64,000 nt of DNA from Prochlorococcus marinus XMU1410. Lineage in GTDB: Bacteria; Cyanobacteriota; Cyanobacteriia; PCC-6307; Cyanobiaceae. The DNA lies in NCBI RefSeq assembly GCF_017696085.1, contig NZ_JAAORH010000003.1, positions 124,001-188,000 of the forward strand, in the 5' to 3' direction. The position numbers were made by a program, and so were the translations under genes. This document shows, one piece after another, positions 1 through 8,915 of the stretch. Position 1 is the first letter of the stretch. The number at the start of each line of letters is the position of its first letter. The notes beneath the pieces were generated by a model. It was not told where the DNA came from. It searched no databases and saw only the letters and a program-made list of their open reading frames with translations.

Positions 1-1004
1 TCTACATTCCTAGTTTTTGCTGCAATTTGGCTAGTAATCGTAGAAATATTTTTTTTAAATCTTCGCGAATCATTAATTGGTAAATTATGTTGCGCCCAAT
101 CATGGGTTACTAAAAGAAATTTTATATCAGGTTTTAAAGTTTTTAATTCATTAATAAATTCATAGATATTTGACTTAAAATAATTCTCATATTCACTTGT
201 TAAAGATCCATTAGTTGCCTCTATATTTCCTAATTGCCATGCCATCAAATCATCGTAATAACAACTAGTTAACCCAGGAACTCCATGTCCAGTATTAAAA
301 TATAAAATTGAAATCAATTTTTTGATGGCAAAAATTATTCCTGATTTTTCATCATCAAATAATATTCTCATTCCCCATATAAGATTTTTTTCCTGAGAAA
401 CATATTCATTTCTATGTACTTTTAAAAGCTCATTATTAAATCCTCTTTCAACATATGGTCGATATTGACAATAGTCATTTCCTATATCTGTTTGATCTAA
501 AAAAAGGATGATATTGTCTGGTATTTCATTATAAATTTCAGATCTATTTTTTCTAGCTATATTAATTAATAATGGAGACCAGCTTCCACTAGAAATAATA
601 CGCAAATTTGAGAAATTATAATTAACAGTTTTTGCTAATGTTTGATTTTGATTTTCATTTATCTTTAATCCTCCACCCCAAGAATCTCCAAAGAGCCAAA
701 TGCTTTTTCTTCCTTGAGATTTTATAAGTAAATCATTTTCTCCATCATGATGAGCTCCACGTTTTATAGGTCCATTGAGCATAATTCCTTCTTCTAAATA
801 TTTACCAATATTTTTTTTACTAATTTCAGGATTATTTTTAAAAATAAGTCCTGGATAATAAGAAAAAATAAAGTCTCTTCTTCTAGTTAAAAAAGACAAT
901 AATATAGAATCTGTTATAAATAAAAAAACTAAAAATATAGTTCCCAAAATAGAATATGCCGTAAAACTAACAATATATTTTCTTTTTATAAAATTAAAAC
1001 CCAT
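1..1004 (-). CDS. membrane-anchored GDSL/SGNH hydrolase-like protein (3' end cut by window edge)
   Basis: An open minus-strand frame starts at ATG 1004 and runs off the left edge after about 334 codons without a stop. Residues about 10-32 form one hydrophobic segment, probably a signal anchor. A WLFGDSW block at residues 103-109 matches the GDS nucleophile block of SGNH/GDSL esterases and acyltransferases. A second block near residues 299-306 (VTHDWAQH) carries Asp and His, but with one residue more spacing than the usual DxxH, so the catalytic assignment is tentative. Such proteins often add or remove acyl groups on surface polysaccharide, which fits the adjacent glycosyltransferase; this role is inferred. 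It is divergent from the gene at 1084. Confidence 0.7.
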   Translation of the reverse strand, partial: MGFNFIKRKYIVSFTAYSILGTIFLVFLFITDSILLSFLTRRRDFIFSYYPGLIFKNNPEISKKNIGKYLEEGIMLNGPIKRGAHHDGENDLLIKSQGRKSIWLFGDSWGGGLKINENQNQTLAKTVNYNFSNLRIISSGSWSPLLINIARKNRSEIYNEIPDNIILFLDQTDIGNDYCQYRPYVERGFNNELLKVHRNEYVSQEKNLIWGMRILFDDEKSGIIFAIKKLISILYFNTGHGVPGLTSCYYDDLMAWQLGNIEATNGSLTSEYENYFKSNIYEFINELKTLKPDIKFLLVTHDWAQHNLPINDSRRFKKNISTITSQIAAKTRNV

Positions 1005-1083
1005 TGAGCTATATAATTAATCAATAATTTATTAAAATGAATTTTTGTAAAATCATTTATTTAAGAATAGCACTTTTAAACAA

Positions 1084-2364
1084 GTGAAAATTTTACACTT
1101 TTCTTCTGCAATATATCCTATTGATAATGGAGGTACAGAAGCTTATATAAATAATTTAATAAATGAACAAAAAAAATTTCATAATGTAAATGATGTTCTT
1201 TGGGCTGTTCACAAAAATGGGATTTTAGATTCTCAAAAAGGTTTATTAAATGATGGCAAAAAGATTATCTCTCCAATATCTGCAAATAGACTTCAAAGTT
1301 TCACTGGAGATTGTTCTAATTTTAAAAGTTTTGAAGAACTTTTAAAAAGTTATTCTCCAGATATAGTTCATCTACATAATTTTAATTTTAAATGCGGAAT
1401 CAATCATGCAATATTAGCTAAAAAATTTAAATGCAAATTGATAATAACAATTCATACAACCCCTTGTAGATGTTTAGGCAACGCCATTTTTTATAGTGAT
1501 CCAAAATTAACTGGTAAATTTAATGATCAGATTTGTACTGCGAATCAACTCTATGAAAAAGGTCTCCCAAAGCCGTTAGCTTATTTAATTTCTCATCAAA
1601 AATACTTCTCTTTTAATCCAGAAAACAAAAATATTATTTCTAGAGTTTTAAGTTGTAGGAAACTAACAAATAAATTACACAATAATTATAAAAACTTTCT
1701 AGAAATTGCTGATAAAATTCATGTTTATGCAAAATGGATAGAGAATTTAATTCATAATCAAGGTATACCAAATAACAAGGTTGTTCTGATTAGACCAGGA
1801 ATTTCTCAAGAAATTATAAAACACAAGAGAAAATTAATGGAGGATGGAGTTTTTAAATTAATTTTCTTTGGTAGATGCGATGAACAAAAAGGCATACATT
1901 TAATTATAAAAGCAATTAAACAATTAAGTTCTAAAGTACCAATTAGCCTTGATATTTATTCCAACGGATGGACAGGAGATTACAGTCTTTATATTGAAAA
2001 ATTAATTAAAGGTGATAAGAGATTTAATATTCACATTGGCTTTAATAAAGACTTAATCAAAAAAAAATTAAACGGCTACGATTTGGTAGTAATTCCCTCG
2101 TTATGGTTTGAAACTGGCCCCTTAGTAGCACTTGAAGCTTTGTCTGCGAGAATACCAATTGCAGCTACCGATAGGGGTGGTTTAAAAGAAATATTAGATA
2201 ATGTTGATAATTGTTTTCTAATTAAACCAATATCAAAATGTTGGAAAGATCTATTTCTAAAAATGATGTTAAAAAAAGGAGAAGAAAATGAAGTTAAATG
2301 CTTACCACAACATACTTTTAAAAATGTAGCAGAACAGATGATTCAAAATCTATATTTCTCTTAG
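1084..2364 (+). CDS. glycosyltransferase, GT4/GT-B fold
   Basis: This 426-residue protein starts at GTG. The N-terminus (MKILHFSSAIYPIDNGGTEA) is the usual beta-strand plus Gly-Gly turn of GT-B enzymes. The C-terminal half has RPG, then FFGRCDEQKG, and a FETGPLVALEAL block near residue 342 giving the E-x7-E nucleotide-sugar motif of family 4. It should transfer a sugar from a nucleotide donor to a surface glycan or lipid carrier at the cytoplasmic face; donor and acceptor cannot be read from sequence. Cysteines at about residues 126-150 (PCRCLG, QICTAN) lie in an acceptor-side insertion. It stands alone, with 150 bp before the next gene. Confidence 0.85.
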   Translation: MKILHFSSAIYPIDNGGTEAYINNLINEQKKFHNVNDVLWAVHKNGILDSQKGLLNDGKKIISPISANRLQSFTGDCSNFKSFEELLKSYSPDIVHLHNFNFKCGINHAILAKKFKCKLIITIHTTPCRCLGNAIFYSDPKLTGKFNDQICTANQLYEKGLPKPLAYLISHQKYFSFNPENKNIISRVLSCRKLTNKLHNNYKNFLEIADKIHVYAKWIENLIHNQGIPNNKVVLIRPGISQEIIKHKRKLMEDGVFKLIFFGRCDEQKGIHLIIKAIKQLSSKVPISLDIYSNGWTGDYSLYIEKLIKGDKRFNIHIGFNKDLIKKKLNGYDLVVIPSLWFETGPLVALEALSARIPIAATDRGGLKEILDNVDNCFLIKPISKCWKDLFLKMMLKKGEENEVKCLPQHTFKNVAEQMIQNLYFS

Positions 2365-2515
2365 AAAAATAATTGTCAAAACTATTTCAAAACTCATTAA
2401 TTATTTTTCTTCTCAATTTTAAGGTAATTTAATATCGCATGATAGATAAAAAATTCTAAACAAATAATTAAATTTAAGAGATTTAGCTAGAATTTATAAG
2501 AGGTAATGATTTTTT

Positions 2516-3550
2516 ATGAATAAAAATACATTTTTCTACCTATTAATTATATTTCTTACTTTTAAATCAATTACTAGAGCAGAATTTAAAAAAGATAATT
2601 TAGAAAAAGAATTTAATTTTAAGGAATTGAAATGGGATCTAAGTCCTTTAAAAAATGAAAAAAATCCTCTTTGGATAAACTCTCCCGATGATAAAGAACT
2701 TATGATTAATCCTTCAAAAAAATTCCAGAAAGATATTAAAGTTCAATCCTATGGGAAAGCAATATCTTTCAATTCCATTTATTATCCAGAAATTTCAAGT
2801 TATGTGCCTAATGCTTATGTTCAAGACAGTGACGTTAATATTACCTCTTCAACTAGATTAATAAGTAAAACTAGGCATTGCGGTGGGGGAAATTTTTCTG
2901 AAAAATGCTCAGATGGTTTAACCGAATTAGATTTAAATATCCTAAGAGGAATTAAATATAGCTTAAATACTAAAGTTAGTTTGCAAAGTTTAACCAATAG
3001 GGGGACAAATTTCGGAGAAGGTATAAGCATGGGATTTAAATTAGCAAAAGAAATATCAAATGATTGGTCCCTTGCAATAGGAGGTGAAAATATAATTCAT
3101 TTTGACGATACGATTGATCTGGGACGAAATTTCTATATAGTTACAAGTACTTATAGAGAAATAGGTAGTAAAAACAAAAAAACACCTCCTATTCTATTTC
3201 TAAATGCAGGAATAGGTTCAGATTTTTATGGATATAAGGGTAATGGTTTTTTAGGAGAAACTTATTGCTTTGGAGGAAATACATTAACAGGAGATGGTTC
3301 GGATACTTGTAGCTGGGGGCCAATAGGATCCATTACTTTTGCATTTAATGATAGGTTTGCGATTGTAAATGAGTGGTTTGGATATAGTTATGGCTCAGGT
3401 TTTTCTATTAAACCTTTTGAATCCAGTACTTTAAATATATCCATATTTGCAACTGACTTTGTAAAGGGATTTCCAAAATACGCAAATGAATCTTGTATGT
3501 CTAATGATTGCTCAACAAGATTTTATGGTACTATTAGTCTATCTTTTTAA
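2516..3550 (+). CDS. probable outer-membrane beta-barrel protein, function unknown
   Basis: This 344-residue protein has a clear signal peptide (MNKNTFFYLLIIFLTFKSITRA, cleavage near residue 22). The mature part alternates short beta-like strands with polar turns and ends in ISLSF; a terminal Phe is the usual signal for outer-membrane barrel insertion. Six cysteines occur as three close pairs (HCGGGNFSEKC, YCFGG...DTCSWG, SCMSNDC), which suggests disulfides in surface loops. No family was recognised. The next gene starts 7 nt after its stop and the ABC exporter follows, so the three are probably co-transcribed. A role as porin or export channel is inference only. Confidence 0.75.
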   Translation: MNKNTFFYLLIIFLTFKSITRAEFKKDNLEKEFNFKELKWDLSPLKNEKNPLWINSPDDKELMINPSKKFQKDIKVQSYGKAISFNSIYYPEISSYVPNAYVQDSDVNITSSTRLISKTRHCGGGNFSEKCSDGLTELDLNILRGIKYSLNTKVSLQSLTNRGTNFGEGISMGFKLAKEISNDWSLAIGGENIIHFDDTIDLGRNFYIVTSTYREIGSKNKKTPPILFLNAGIGSDFYGYKGNGFLGETYCFGGNTLTGDGSDTCSWGPIGSITFAFNDRFAIVNEWFGYSYGSGFSIKPFESSTLNISIFATDFVKGFPKYANESCMSNDCSTRFYGTISLSF

Positions 3551-3557
3551 TGAATTA

Positions 3558-4190
3558 ATGAAATTAAAGTTCAAGAATTTATTATTGAATTCTGTTTTCT
3601 TAATATTACCTTTTAATTCATCTTCAATTTTTGCGAGTGAACTTTTAAAAGATAACAATAACCAACAAACATTAATAGCAGAAACCAGAGGCTACAGAGA
3701 GCATAAAGATGCTAGTGAAAATGACGATGATTTTCATTCAATAGATCATAATTGGTCAAACCACTATCATACAATTCGATCAATAAAGATAAAGCGAAAT
3801 GGAAACTTGAAAATTAGATTTTGTGAAAAAGTAGAGTTGTTAGAAGGTCAAGTTTACGCCGATAATATTAAATATGATGTTAAAGATGCATACAAAATAA
3901 AAAAGAGAAGTATTATTTGGAAACTTAATAAAAAAGGAACTTTCAAAAAAGGAAGTACAGTATTTGTAAATACTAAAGATTTTCTTGGAAGACCAATAGA
4001 AAAAGATCCAAACCCAAATGAAATAAGGTCACTCGTAAGGGGTTGTGGAATTCCCTTTTTATATTTACCTCCAGGTATAGAAGTTTCAGATGATTCATCT
4101 TCTATTGGTTTGATCGGAGTAATTGTGGGACTTGGAATAGCTATAGGAGGAGGTTCGTCCGGTGGATCAGGATCTTCATCAAGCAATTAG
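3558..4190 (+). CDS. secreted protein with hydrophobic Gly/Ser-rich C-terminus, function unknown
   Basis: The frame is open from 3486, but the ATG at 3558 begins a signal peptide (MKLKFKNLLLNSVFLILPFNSS...FAS), so that start is chosen; the protein is about 210 residues. The mature part is charged and His/Asp-rich (EHKDASENDDDFHSIDHNW), followed by a beta-rich section with two cysteines (RFCEKVELLEG and VRGCGIPF) that could form a disulfide. The end is a single hydrophobic helix (IGLIGVIVGLGIAI) followed by GGGSSGGSGSSSSN. No family was recognised. It lies between a barrel protein and an ABC exporter, whose start it overlaps, so it may be exported or surface-attached by that system. Confidence 0.7.
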   Translation: MKLKFKNLLLNSVFLILPFNSSSIFASELLKDNNNQQTLIAETRGYREHKDASENDDDFHSIDHNWSNHYHTIRSIKIKRNGNLKIRFCEKVELLEGQVYADNIKYDVKDAYKIKKRSIIWKLNKKGTFKKGSTVFVNTKDFLGRPIEKDPNPNEIRSLVRGCGIPFLYLPPGIEVSDDSSSIGLIGVIVGLGIAIGGGSSGGSGSSSSN

Positions 4191-6051
4191 GAAAAACTTT
4201 TTAAAATATACAAATATCTATTCTAAATTTAATATTTTCTTTCAGCCCGATAGTGCTGGCTCTAAATTTATATTTTCATCGATCTTAAGTCAAAAAGCAT
4301 ATGTGATTATTAACCTTTTATCGGGGATTCTTAGTGCTATTTGTGAGGGTATATCTCTGTCAATAATTTTTTTAATAATTAAGTTAATTACCACAAATAG
4401 TGGGGATCAATTTAATTTTAATTCAATATTATTTTTAAAGAATTATCCAATTTTGATAAATTGGTTAAATAATCTGCCTTTTATTAATATCTTTATTGGA
4501 TTTATTTCTCTAGCAATTATGGCTCAATTATTGCAAAGTGGATTAAAATATATAAATCTTGTTACTGCAACTTTTATTGAGGCTAAATGTTTATCAACTA
4601 TAACAAGAAAAATATATAGGCAAATATTTAAATTTAGTTATAAATGTAGTCAAAGATATAAAATCGGAGACTTATCTGAATATGTAAATAAATGCCCTGA
4701 AACTATAAGAGTTCAAATACAAGGAATTAATGAAATAATATTATCTAGTTTCATCGGAATAATTTATATATTTGTTCTGGCAAAATTATCGCTTTGGAAT
4801 CTCATAATTGTAATAATATTGCTTTCAATTTCGAAAACCTTTACAGGTAGATTATTTGCTCGATTAAAAATAATCTCATATGAGGTAACAAATATTAAAG
4901 TAAAAATTAGTGAAACTATAATTGAAAGCTTTCAGGGGCTTAGATTTTTTCATTCTTCAGGTTTAATAAAAGATATTGATAATAAATTATCAAAAGAAAC
5001 AAATCTCCTAGAAAAATCATTAAAGTCAAGAGGTAAAAAATTATCTCTTATTACTCCATCATTAGAAGCATTACCTATATTAATAATATCTTTAGTATGC
5101 TCATTTGCTTATCTTACAATTGAAACGAATGCGCTAGTTCCTACATTAGCAGTCTTCGCATTAGCACTGCAAAGATTAAACTATAAATTCATAAGCATAT
5201 CTGCATCTTTATCATTGCTTGCAGATAATGTTTCAAATATATCTAGATTAGATAAAATAATTTCTTCTGATAATAAAGTCTTTAGAAGAACCGGAGGCAG
5301 AAAACTATTCTTTCCAATAAAACAAATATCATTTTCAAATGTTGATTTTAAATTTGCAAAAAATGATACATTTAGATTAAAAAATATAAATTTCAATATA
5401 AATTTAGGGAAAGTAACCGCCTTAGTTGGTCCAAGCGGATCAGGAAAAACATCATTGCTTGATTTGCTAATAGGTTTATATGAACCAAATAAGGGGGAGA
5501 TACTTTTAAATGGAGAGATTAATATTAATAAACTGAATTTAGATTATTGGCAACAAAGTATTTCAATAGTTCATCAAGATATATTTTTATTTAACACCTC
5601 AATAATTAATAATTTGAAGTTTGGTCATCCTAATACAACTTTCAATCAAATTAAAAAAGCTTGTCAGGCATCAGGAGCTGACGAATTTATTGAAAAACTA
5701 CCGGAAGGTTATGAAACTATTATTGGGGAAAGAGGGTTAAAGCTTAGTGGTGGGCAGAGGCAAAGAATATCAATAGCTCGTGCATTAGTAAAGCCTAACC
5801 CAATTTTAGTTCTAGATGAAGCTACAAGCGCCCTAGATTCGATAAGTGAAGATATTTTTCAAAGTTTCATTAATAAAATTAAGGATGAAAAACTTATATT
5901 AGTTGTAGCTCATCGATTAAGTACAATAAAAAATTGCGACGAAATAATTGTATTAAATGAAGGCAAAATTGTTGGATCAGGGAATCACAACGAATTGCTA
6001 AAAACTAATCAAATTTACAATCAATTATGGGCTATTCAAACTAAAAAATAA
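4162..6051 (+). CDS. ABC exporter, fused membrane and ATPase domains (MsbA/ABCB type)
   Basis: This 629-residue half-transporter has about six membrane helices in residues 40-350, then one ATPase domain: Walker A GPSGSGKT near 423, LSGGQRQR near 527, Walker B ILVLDEATSALD near 548 and the H-loop AHRLST near 582. It should act as a homodimer in the inner membrane exporting a lipid, glycolipid or peptide. The GTG start is supported by an AGGAGGAGG ribosome-binding run at 4145-4153, inside the previous gene; the two overlap by 29 bp. There is no N-terminal C39 peptidase, so it is not a peptidase-containing bacteriocin exporter. Confidence 0.88.
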   Translation: MDQDLHQAIRKNFLKYTNIYSKFNIFFQPDSAGSKFIFSSILSQKAYVIINLLSGILSAICEGISLSIIFLIIKLITTNSGDQFNFNSILFLKNYPILINWLNNLPFINIFIGFISLAIMAQLLQSGLKYINLVTATFIEAKCLSTITRKIYRQIFKFSYKCSQRYKIGDLSEYVNKCPETIRVQIQGINEIILSSFIGIIYIFVLAKLSLWNLIIVIILLSISKTFTGRLFARLKIISYEVTNIKVKISETIIESFQGLRFFHSSGLIKDIDNKLSKETNLLEKSLKSRGKKLSLITPSLEALPILIISLVCSFAYLTIETNALVPTLAVFALALQRLNYKFISISASLSLLADNVSNISRLDKIISSDNKVFRRTGGRKLFFPIKQISFSNVDFKFAKNDTFRLKNINFNINLGKVTALVGPSGSGKTSLLDLLIGLYEPNKGEILLNGEININKLNLDYWQQSISIVHQDIFLFNTSIINNLKFGHPNTTFNQIKKACQASGADEFIEKLPEGYETIIGERGLKLSGGQRQRISIARALVKPNPILVLDEATSALDSISEDIFQSFINKIKDEKLILVVAHRLSTIKNCDEIIVLNEGKIVGSGNHNELLKTNQIYNQLWAIQTKK

Positions 6052-6092
6052 TAAGTTTACTTTTAAAAATACTATTGAAAACATATATATGT

Positions 6093-7196
6093 TCAATTTC
6101 TAGAATTTAACAATTTATGCCATTTCCTGACTATATAATGCGAGTCATATTGTTGAACATAATTACATAAATTCTCACTTAATTTCTCTCTTTTAATACT
6201 TGATAACATTAACTCTCTTAAACTATTCTCCCATGCTTTTATATCCGCTGGTGGGACTAACATACCTGCTTTTCCTTGTAAAAGTATCTCTCTACATGCA
6301 GAAACATCACTAGCAATTATTGGCAAATTAGCAGCCATTGCCTCTATCAGTACAATTCCAAATCCCTCAGCCTCCGTTGTAGAAAAAGCAAAAATATTAG
6401 TTTGGCTTAATATCTCAGGAATATCTGTTCTTTCTCCGCAAAAAACAAGTTCAGGATTCAGTCCTAAATTTTTTGCTAATCTCTTTAAATCAAAAGATTT
6501 TGATCCTTCTCCAATTATTTTTAGTTTCCAGTCAGAATAATCTAAATTAGAGAAAGCTCTCAACAAAGTTTCATGATCTTTTATCTGATCCAATCTAGCA
6601 ATCATAGTAATAACTTTTTCTTTATTTTTTTTTTCGAAACTTCGTATCTTATTCGTAGTTTTTTGGATATTTGTCACATCGCAGGAATTATAAATTACTT
6701 CATATTTTTTTAAATTAATATTTAAAATTTGCATTGAAGAAAGTATACTTTTTGATGCTGCAACAAAACAAACATTAAGTCTGTTTAATATTGCAAACAG
6801 CGTTTTTATTTTATAAATTTCAAAGTTATTTTTTTTATAAACAACATTTTGAACAGATATAAATATTTTCTCGATTCCTGCCAATCTTGCTGCAATTACC
6901 ACATAGATCATTTTTTTATGGCATGGATAAATTATTAATGCCTCAATCTTATTTTTTTTTAAATATCTAAATACTAAATAAATTAATTGTAGAGAGAATT
7001 TTGATTTAATATTCTTTAATTCAATCAATTTTTTTTGTTTTTTTAATGAATTAAATTTCTCAAAAGTATACTTTATAGAACTATTAGTATTTAAAAGAAA
7101 GGATTTATTATCTTCTGGATAGTTTCTTATTATTTCAAAAGCCTGATTTTCAATTCCTGCAAGAAAAAAGCCATCTATTACATGAAGTATTTTCAT
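6093..7196 (-). CDS. glycosyltransferase, GT4/GT-B fold
   Basis: This 367-residue protein starts at ATG 7196. The N-terminus MKILHVIDGFFLAGIENQA is the typical first GT-B strand and Gly turn. The C-terminal half contains IARLDQIKDHETLLRAF, KIIGEG and TEAEGFGIVLIEAMAA, the E-x7-E donor-binding block of family 4, then PIIASDVSACREIL. It should build a cell-surface or lipid-linked glycan; the sugar is not predictable. It converges with the ABC exporter (41 bp between stops) and is not obviously in an operon with lexA, which lies 90 bp beyond its start on the same strand. Confidence 0.87.
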   Translation of the reverse strand: MKILHVIDGFFLAGIENQAFEIIRNYPEDNKSFLLNTNSSIKYTFEKFNSLKKQKKLIELKNIKSKFSLQLIYLVFRYLKKNKIEALIIYPCHKKMIYVVIAARLAGIEKIFISVQNVVYKKNNFEIYKIKTLFAILNRLNVCFVAASKSILSSMQILNINLKKYEVIYNSCDVTNIQKTTNKIRSFEKKNKEKVITMIARLDQIKDHETLLRAFSNLDYSDWKLKIIGEGSKSFDLKRLAKNLGLNPELVFCGERTDIPEILSQTNIFAFSTTEAEGFGIVLIEAMAANLPIIASDVSACREILLQGKAGMLVPPADIKAWENSLRELMLSSIKREKLSENLCNYVQQYDSHYIVRKWHKLLNSRN

Positions 7197-7287
7197 ATTT
7201 TATTTAATTTAACAAAAATATCAATAAATTTATTCTAGAATAAAAAAATAATAATAATTAATTGATCGTTGAATATTCAAATTGATC

Positions 7288-7905
7288 TTAAATCTTTCTC
7301 CAAACAGCAAGCAACTTTCCTTGAAAAACAACATCATCCGGATTTAATTCTATAGGATCATAATTTGGGTTTGCTGCTTCTAAAAAAATCTTATTATTCC
7401 TTTTAAAAAAGTATTTTAATGTAGTTCCTAATCCAGGAACTAAAGCACTTACTATTGTCCCATTTCTCAAAGAAAAGTAATTAGTAATAGGTTCCATAAG
7501 AACCATATCTCCATCTGCGATACAAGCATCTATCATAGAATCCCCATTTACTGTAAGTGCAAAAATATTTTTCTTTTTTAGCACTTCAGAAATATCTAAA
7601 TTTTCTTGAACATCAGAATAAGTCTCAATCAATCCCCCAGCAGCTACTGATCCTAAAATAGGTACACCTTCAATAATTTCTTCAACAAGTTGAAGTGTTC
7701 TAGCTTTGCCTTCTTGCCATTTGATATAGCCTTTCTCCTGGAGGTGTTTTAAACGACTTTGAATTGGCGCAGGAGATTTCAATCTCATTGCTTTCATCAT
7801 TTGCCTAATAGATGGACTATGTTGAAATTTTTTGATGTAGTCTTTTATCCATAAAAACAGCTCGTTTTGGGCTTCGGTTAAGCCTCCCTCAGAGATGGTA
7901 TCCAT
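7288..7905 (-). CDS. lexA: LexA-type transcriptional repressor
   Basis: This 205-residue protein has the LexA layout: N-terminal winged helix (LTEAQNELFLWIKDYI through KGYIKW, residues 9-63), Ala89-Gly90 autocleavage site in SVAAGG, Ser123 in GDSMID and Lys164 in TTLKYFF as the peptidase dyad. All cleavage residues are present, so RecA-stimulated self-cleavage is expected. It represses SOS or related genes; some cyanobacterial LexA proteins have other roles, so targets are open. Two tandem near-consensus boxes lie immediately upstream of its ATG, pointing to autoregulation. argF, 55 bp upstream on the same strand, is a separate unit. Confidence 0.93.
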   Translation of the reverse strand: MDTISEGGLTEAQNELFLWIKDYIKKFQHSPSIRQMMKAMRLKSPAPIQSRLKHLQEKGYIKWQEGKARTLQLVEEIIEGVPILGSVAAGGLIETYSDVQENLDISEVLKKKNIFALTVNGDSMIDACIADGDMVLMEPITNYFSLRNGTIVSALVPGLGTTLKYFFKRNNKIFLEAANPNYDPIELNPDDVVFQGKLLAVWRKI

Positions 7906-7906
7906 A

Positions 7907-7935
7907 AAACAAATGTACTTTAATACATTTGTACC
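7907..7935 (-). promoter_or_regulatory. tandem LexA-type operator boxes upstream of lexA
   Basis: On the minus strand, 7935-7923 reads GGTACAAATGTAT and 7919-7907 reads AGTACATTTGTTT. The cyanobacterial LexA consensus is RGTACNNNDGTWCB; each box matches except that the C of the second half-site is T. The two also form a perfect 9-bp inverted repeat, ACAAATGTA (7909-7917) and TACATTTGT (7924-7932), around a 6-bp spacer. The proximal box ends 1 nt from the lexA ATG, so bound LexA could also block ribosome loading. Confidence 0.65.
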
Positions 7936-7960
7936 ATTTTATTTGCAAGTCTGCAAGCCC

Positions 7961-8887
7961 TTAAGAAAGAATACACGCCAAAAGTGCTTGCTGAACATGC
8001 ATCCTATTTTCGGCTTGCTCGAAAATCCTGCTATTTTTGCTATCAATTATTTCATCAGTAATTTCTTTATCTCTGTAGGCTGGTAAACAATGCAATACAA
8101 TGGCATCTTTAGAAGCTTTACTTAGCAAATCAGAATCAATGGTAAAGCCATAAAATTCTTTATCTTTCTGCGTCTTTTGATTTTCTTCACCCATAGATGA
8201 CCAAACATCCGTATACAAAATATCTGCACCTGCACTTGCCATAGCTGGGTCATTAGTAATCTTCAACAAGCTTTTATTACCATATATTTCTAGAACTTTA
8301 TTGATTAAAGCATGATTTGGTTCATAACCTTTGGGGCATGCAATTCTGACTTCAACTCCTAATAAGGCTCCACATAAAATCAAAGAATTGGCAACGTTAT
8401 TACCATCACCTATATAAGAAAGGACCTTACCTTTAAGTTCTCCAAATTCTTCTTTTATGGTTAAGAAATCTGCTAATGCTTGACAAGGATGTTCCAAATC
8501 AGTAAGTGCGTTTATAACTGGAATGGTTGCCCATTTTGCATATTCTTCCAAAACTGATTGCTTAAATGTTCTAATAGCTAAAACATCACAATATCTACTT
8601 AAAACCTTTGCTGTATCTTTTATCGGCTCACCTCTTACTATCTGAGAAGTGTTTGGGTTTAGATCTATAGTTGTTCCTCCCAGCCGTGTCATTGCAACTT
8701 GAAAACTAACTCTTGTTCGAGTGGATGACTTATCAAAAATTAATCCTAAAACTTTATTTTTAAGATCAATATTAATTTTTTTATTTTTAAAATTAGTTGC
8801 AAGATCAAGAATATGAAGAACTTCTTCTGCGGATAAATCCAAGCTTGATAGAAAATTATTTTTAGCAAGCTTACTTGGTTTTAACAT
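7961..8887 (-). CDS. argF: ornithine carbamoyltransferase
   Basis: This 308-residue enzyme transfers carbamoyl from carbamoyl phosphate to ornithine, giving citrulline for arginine synthesis in the cytoplasm. Carbamoyl-phosphate motif STRTR is at residues 55-59, HPCQALADF at 133-141, and the ornithine-binding HCLPA block lies near residue 265. Length is normal for the family. It starts at ATG 8887, 28 bp after ftsH on the same strand, so it may be read through from ftsH. argD elsewhere in the window belongs to the same pathway. Confidence 0.96.
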   Translation of the reverse strand: MLKPSKLAKNNFLSSLDLSAEEVLHILDLATNFKNKKINIDLKNKVLGLIFDKSSTRTRVSFQVAMTRLGGTTIDLNPNTSQIVRGEPIKDTAKVLSRYCDVLAIRTFKQSVLEEYAKWATIPVINALTDLEHPCQALADFLTIKEEFGELKGKVLSYIGDGNNVANSLILCGALLGVEVRIACPKGYEPNHALINKVLEIYGNKSLLKITNDPAMASAGADILYTDVWSSMGEENQKTQKDKEFYGFTIDSDLLSKASKDAIVLHCLPAYRDKEITDEIIDSKNSRIFEQAENRMHVQQALLACILS

Positions 8888-8915
8888 GAATATTTCTAGT
8901 TAGATCTAGATTTTA

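Noticed and set aside
3854-4186. Antisense frame over the Gly/Ser-tailed protein, Pro/Asp-rich at its start
   Set aside because: It is the mirror of Gly/Ser codons of the plus-strand gene and has no start context of its own.
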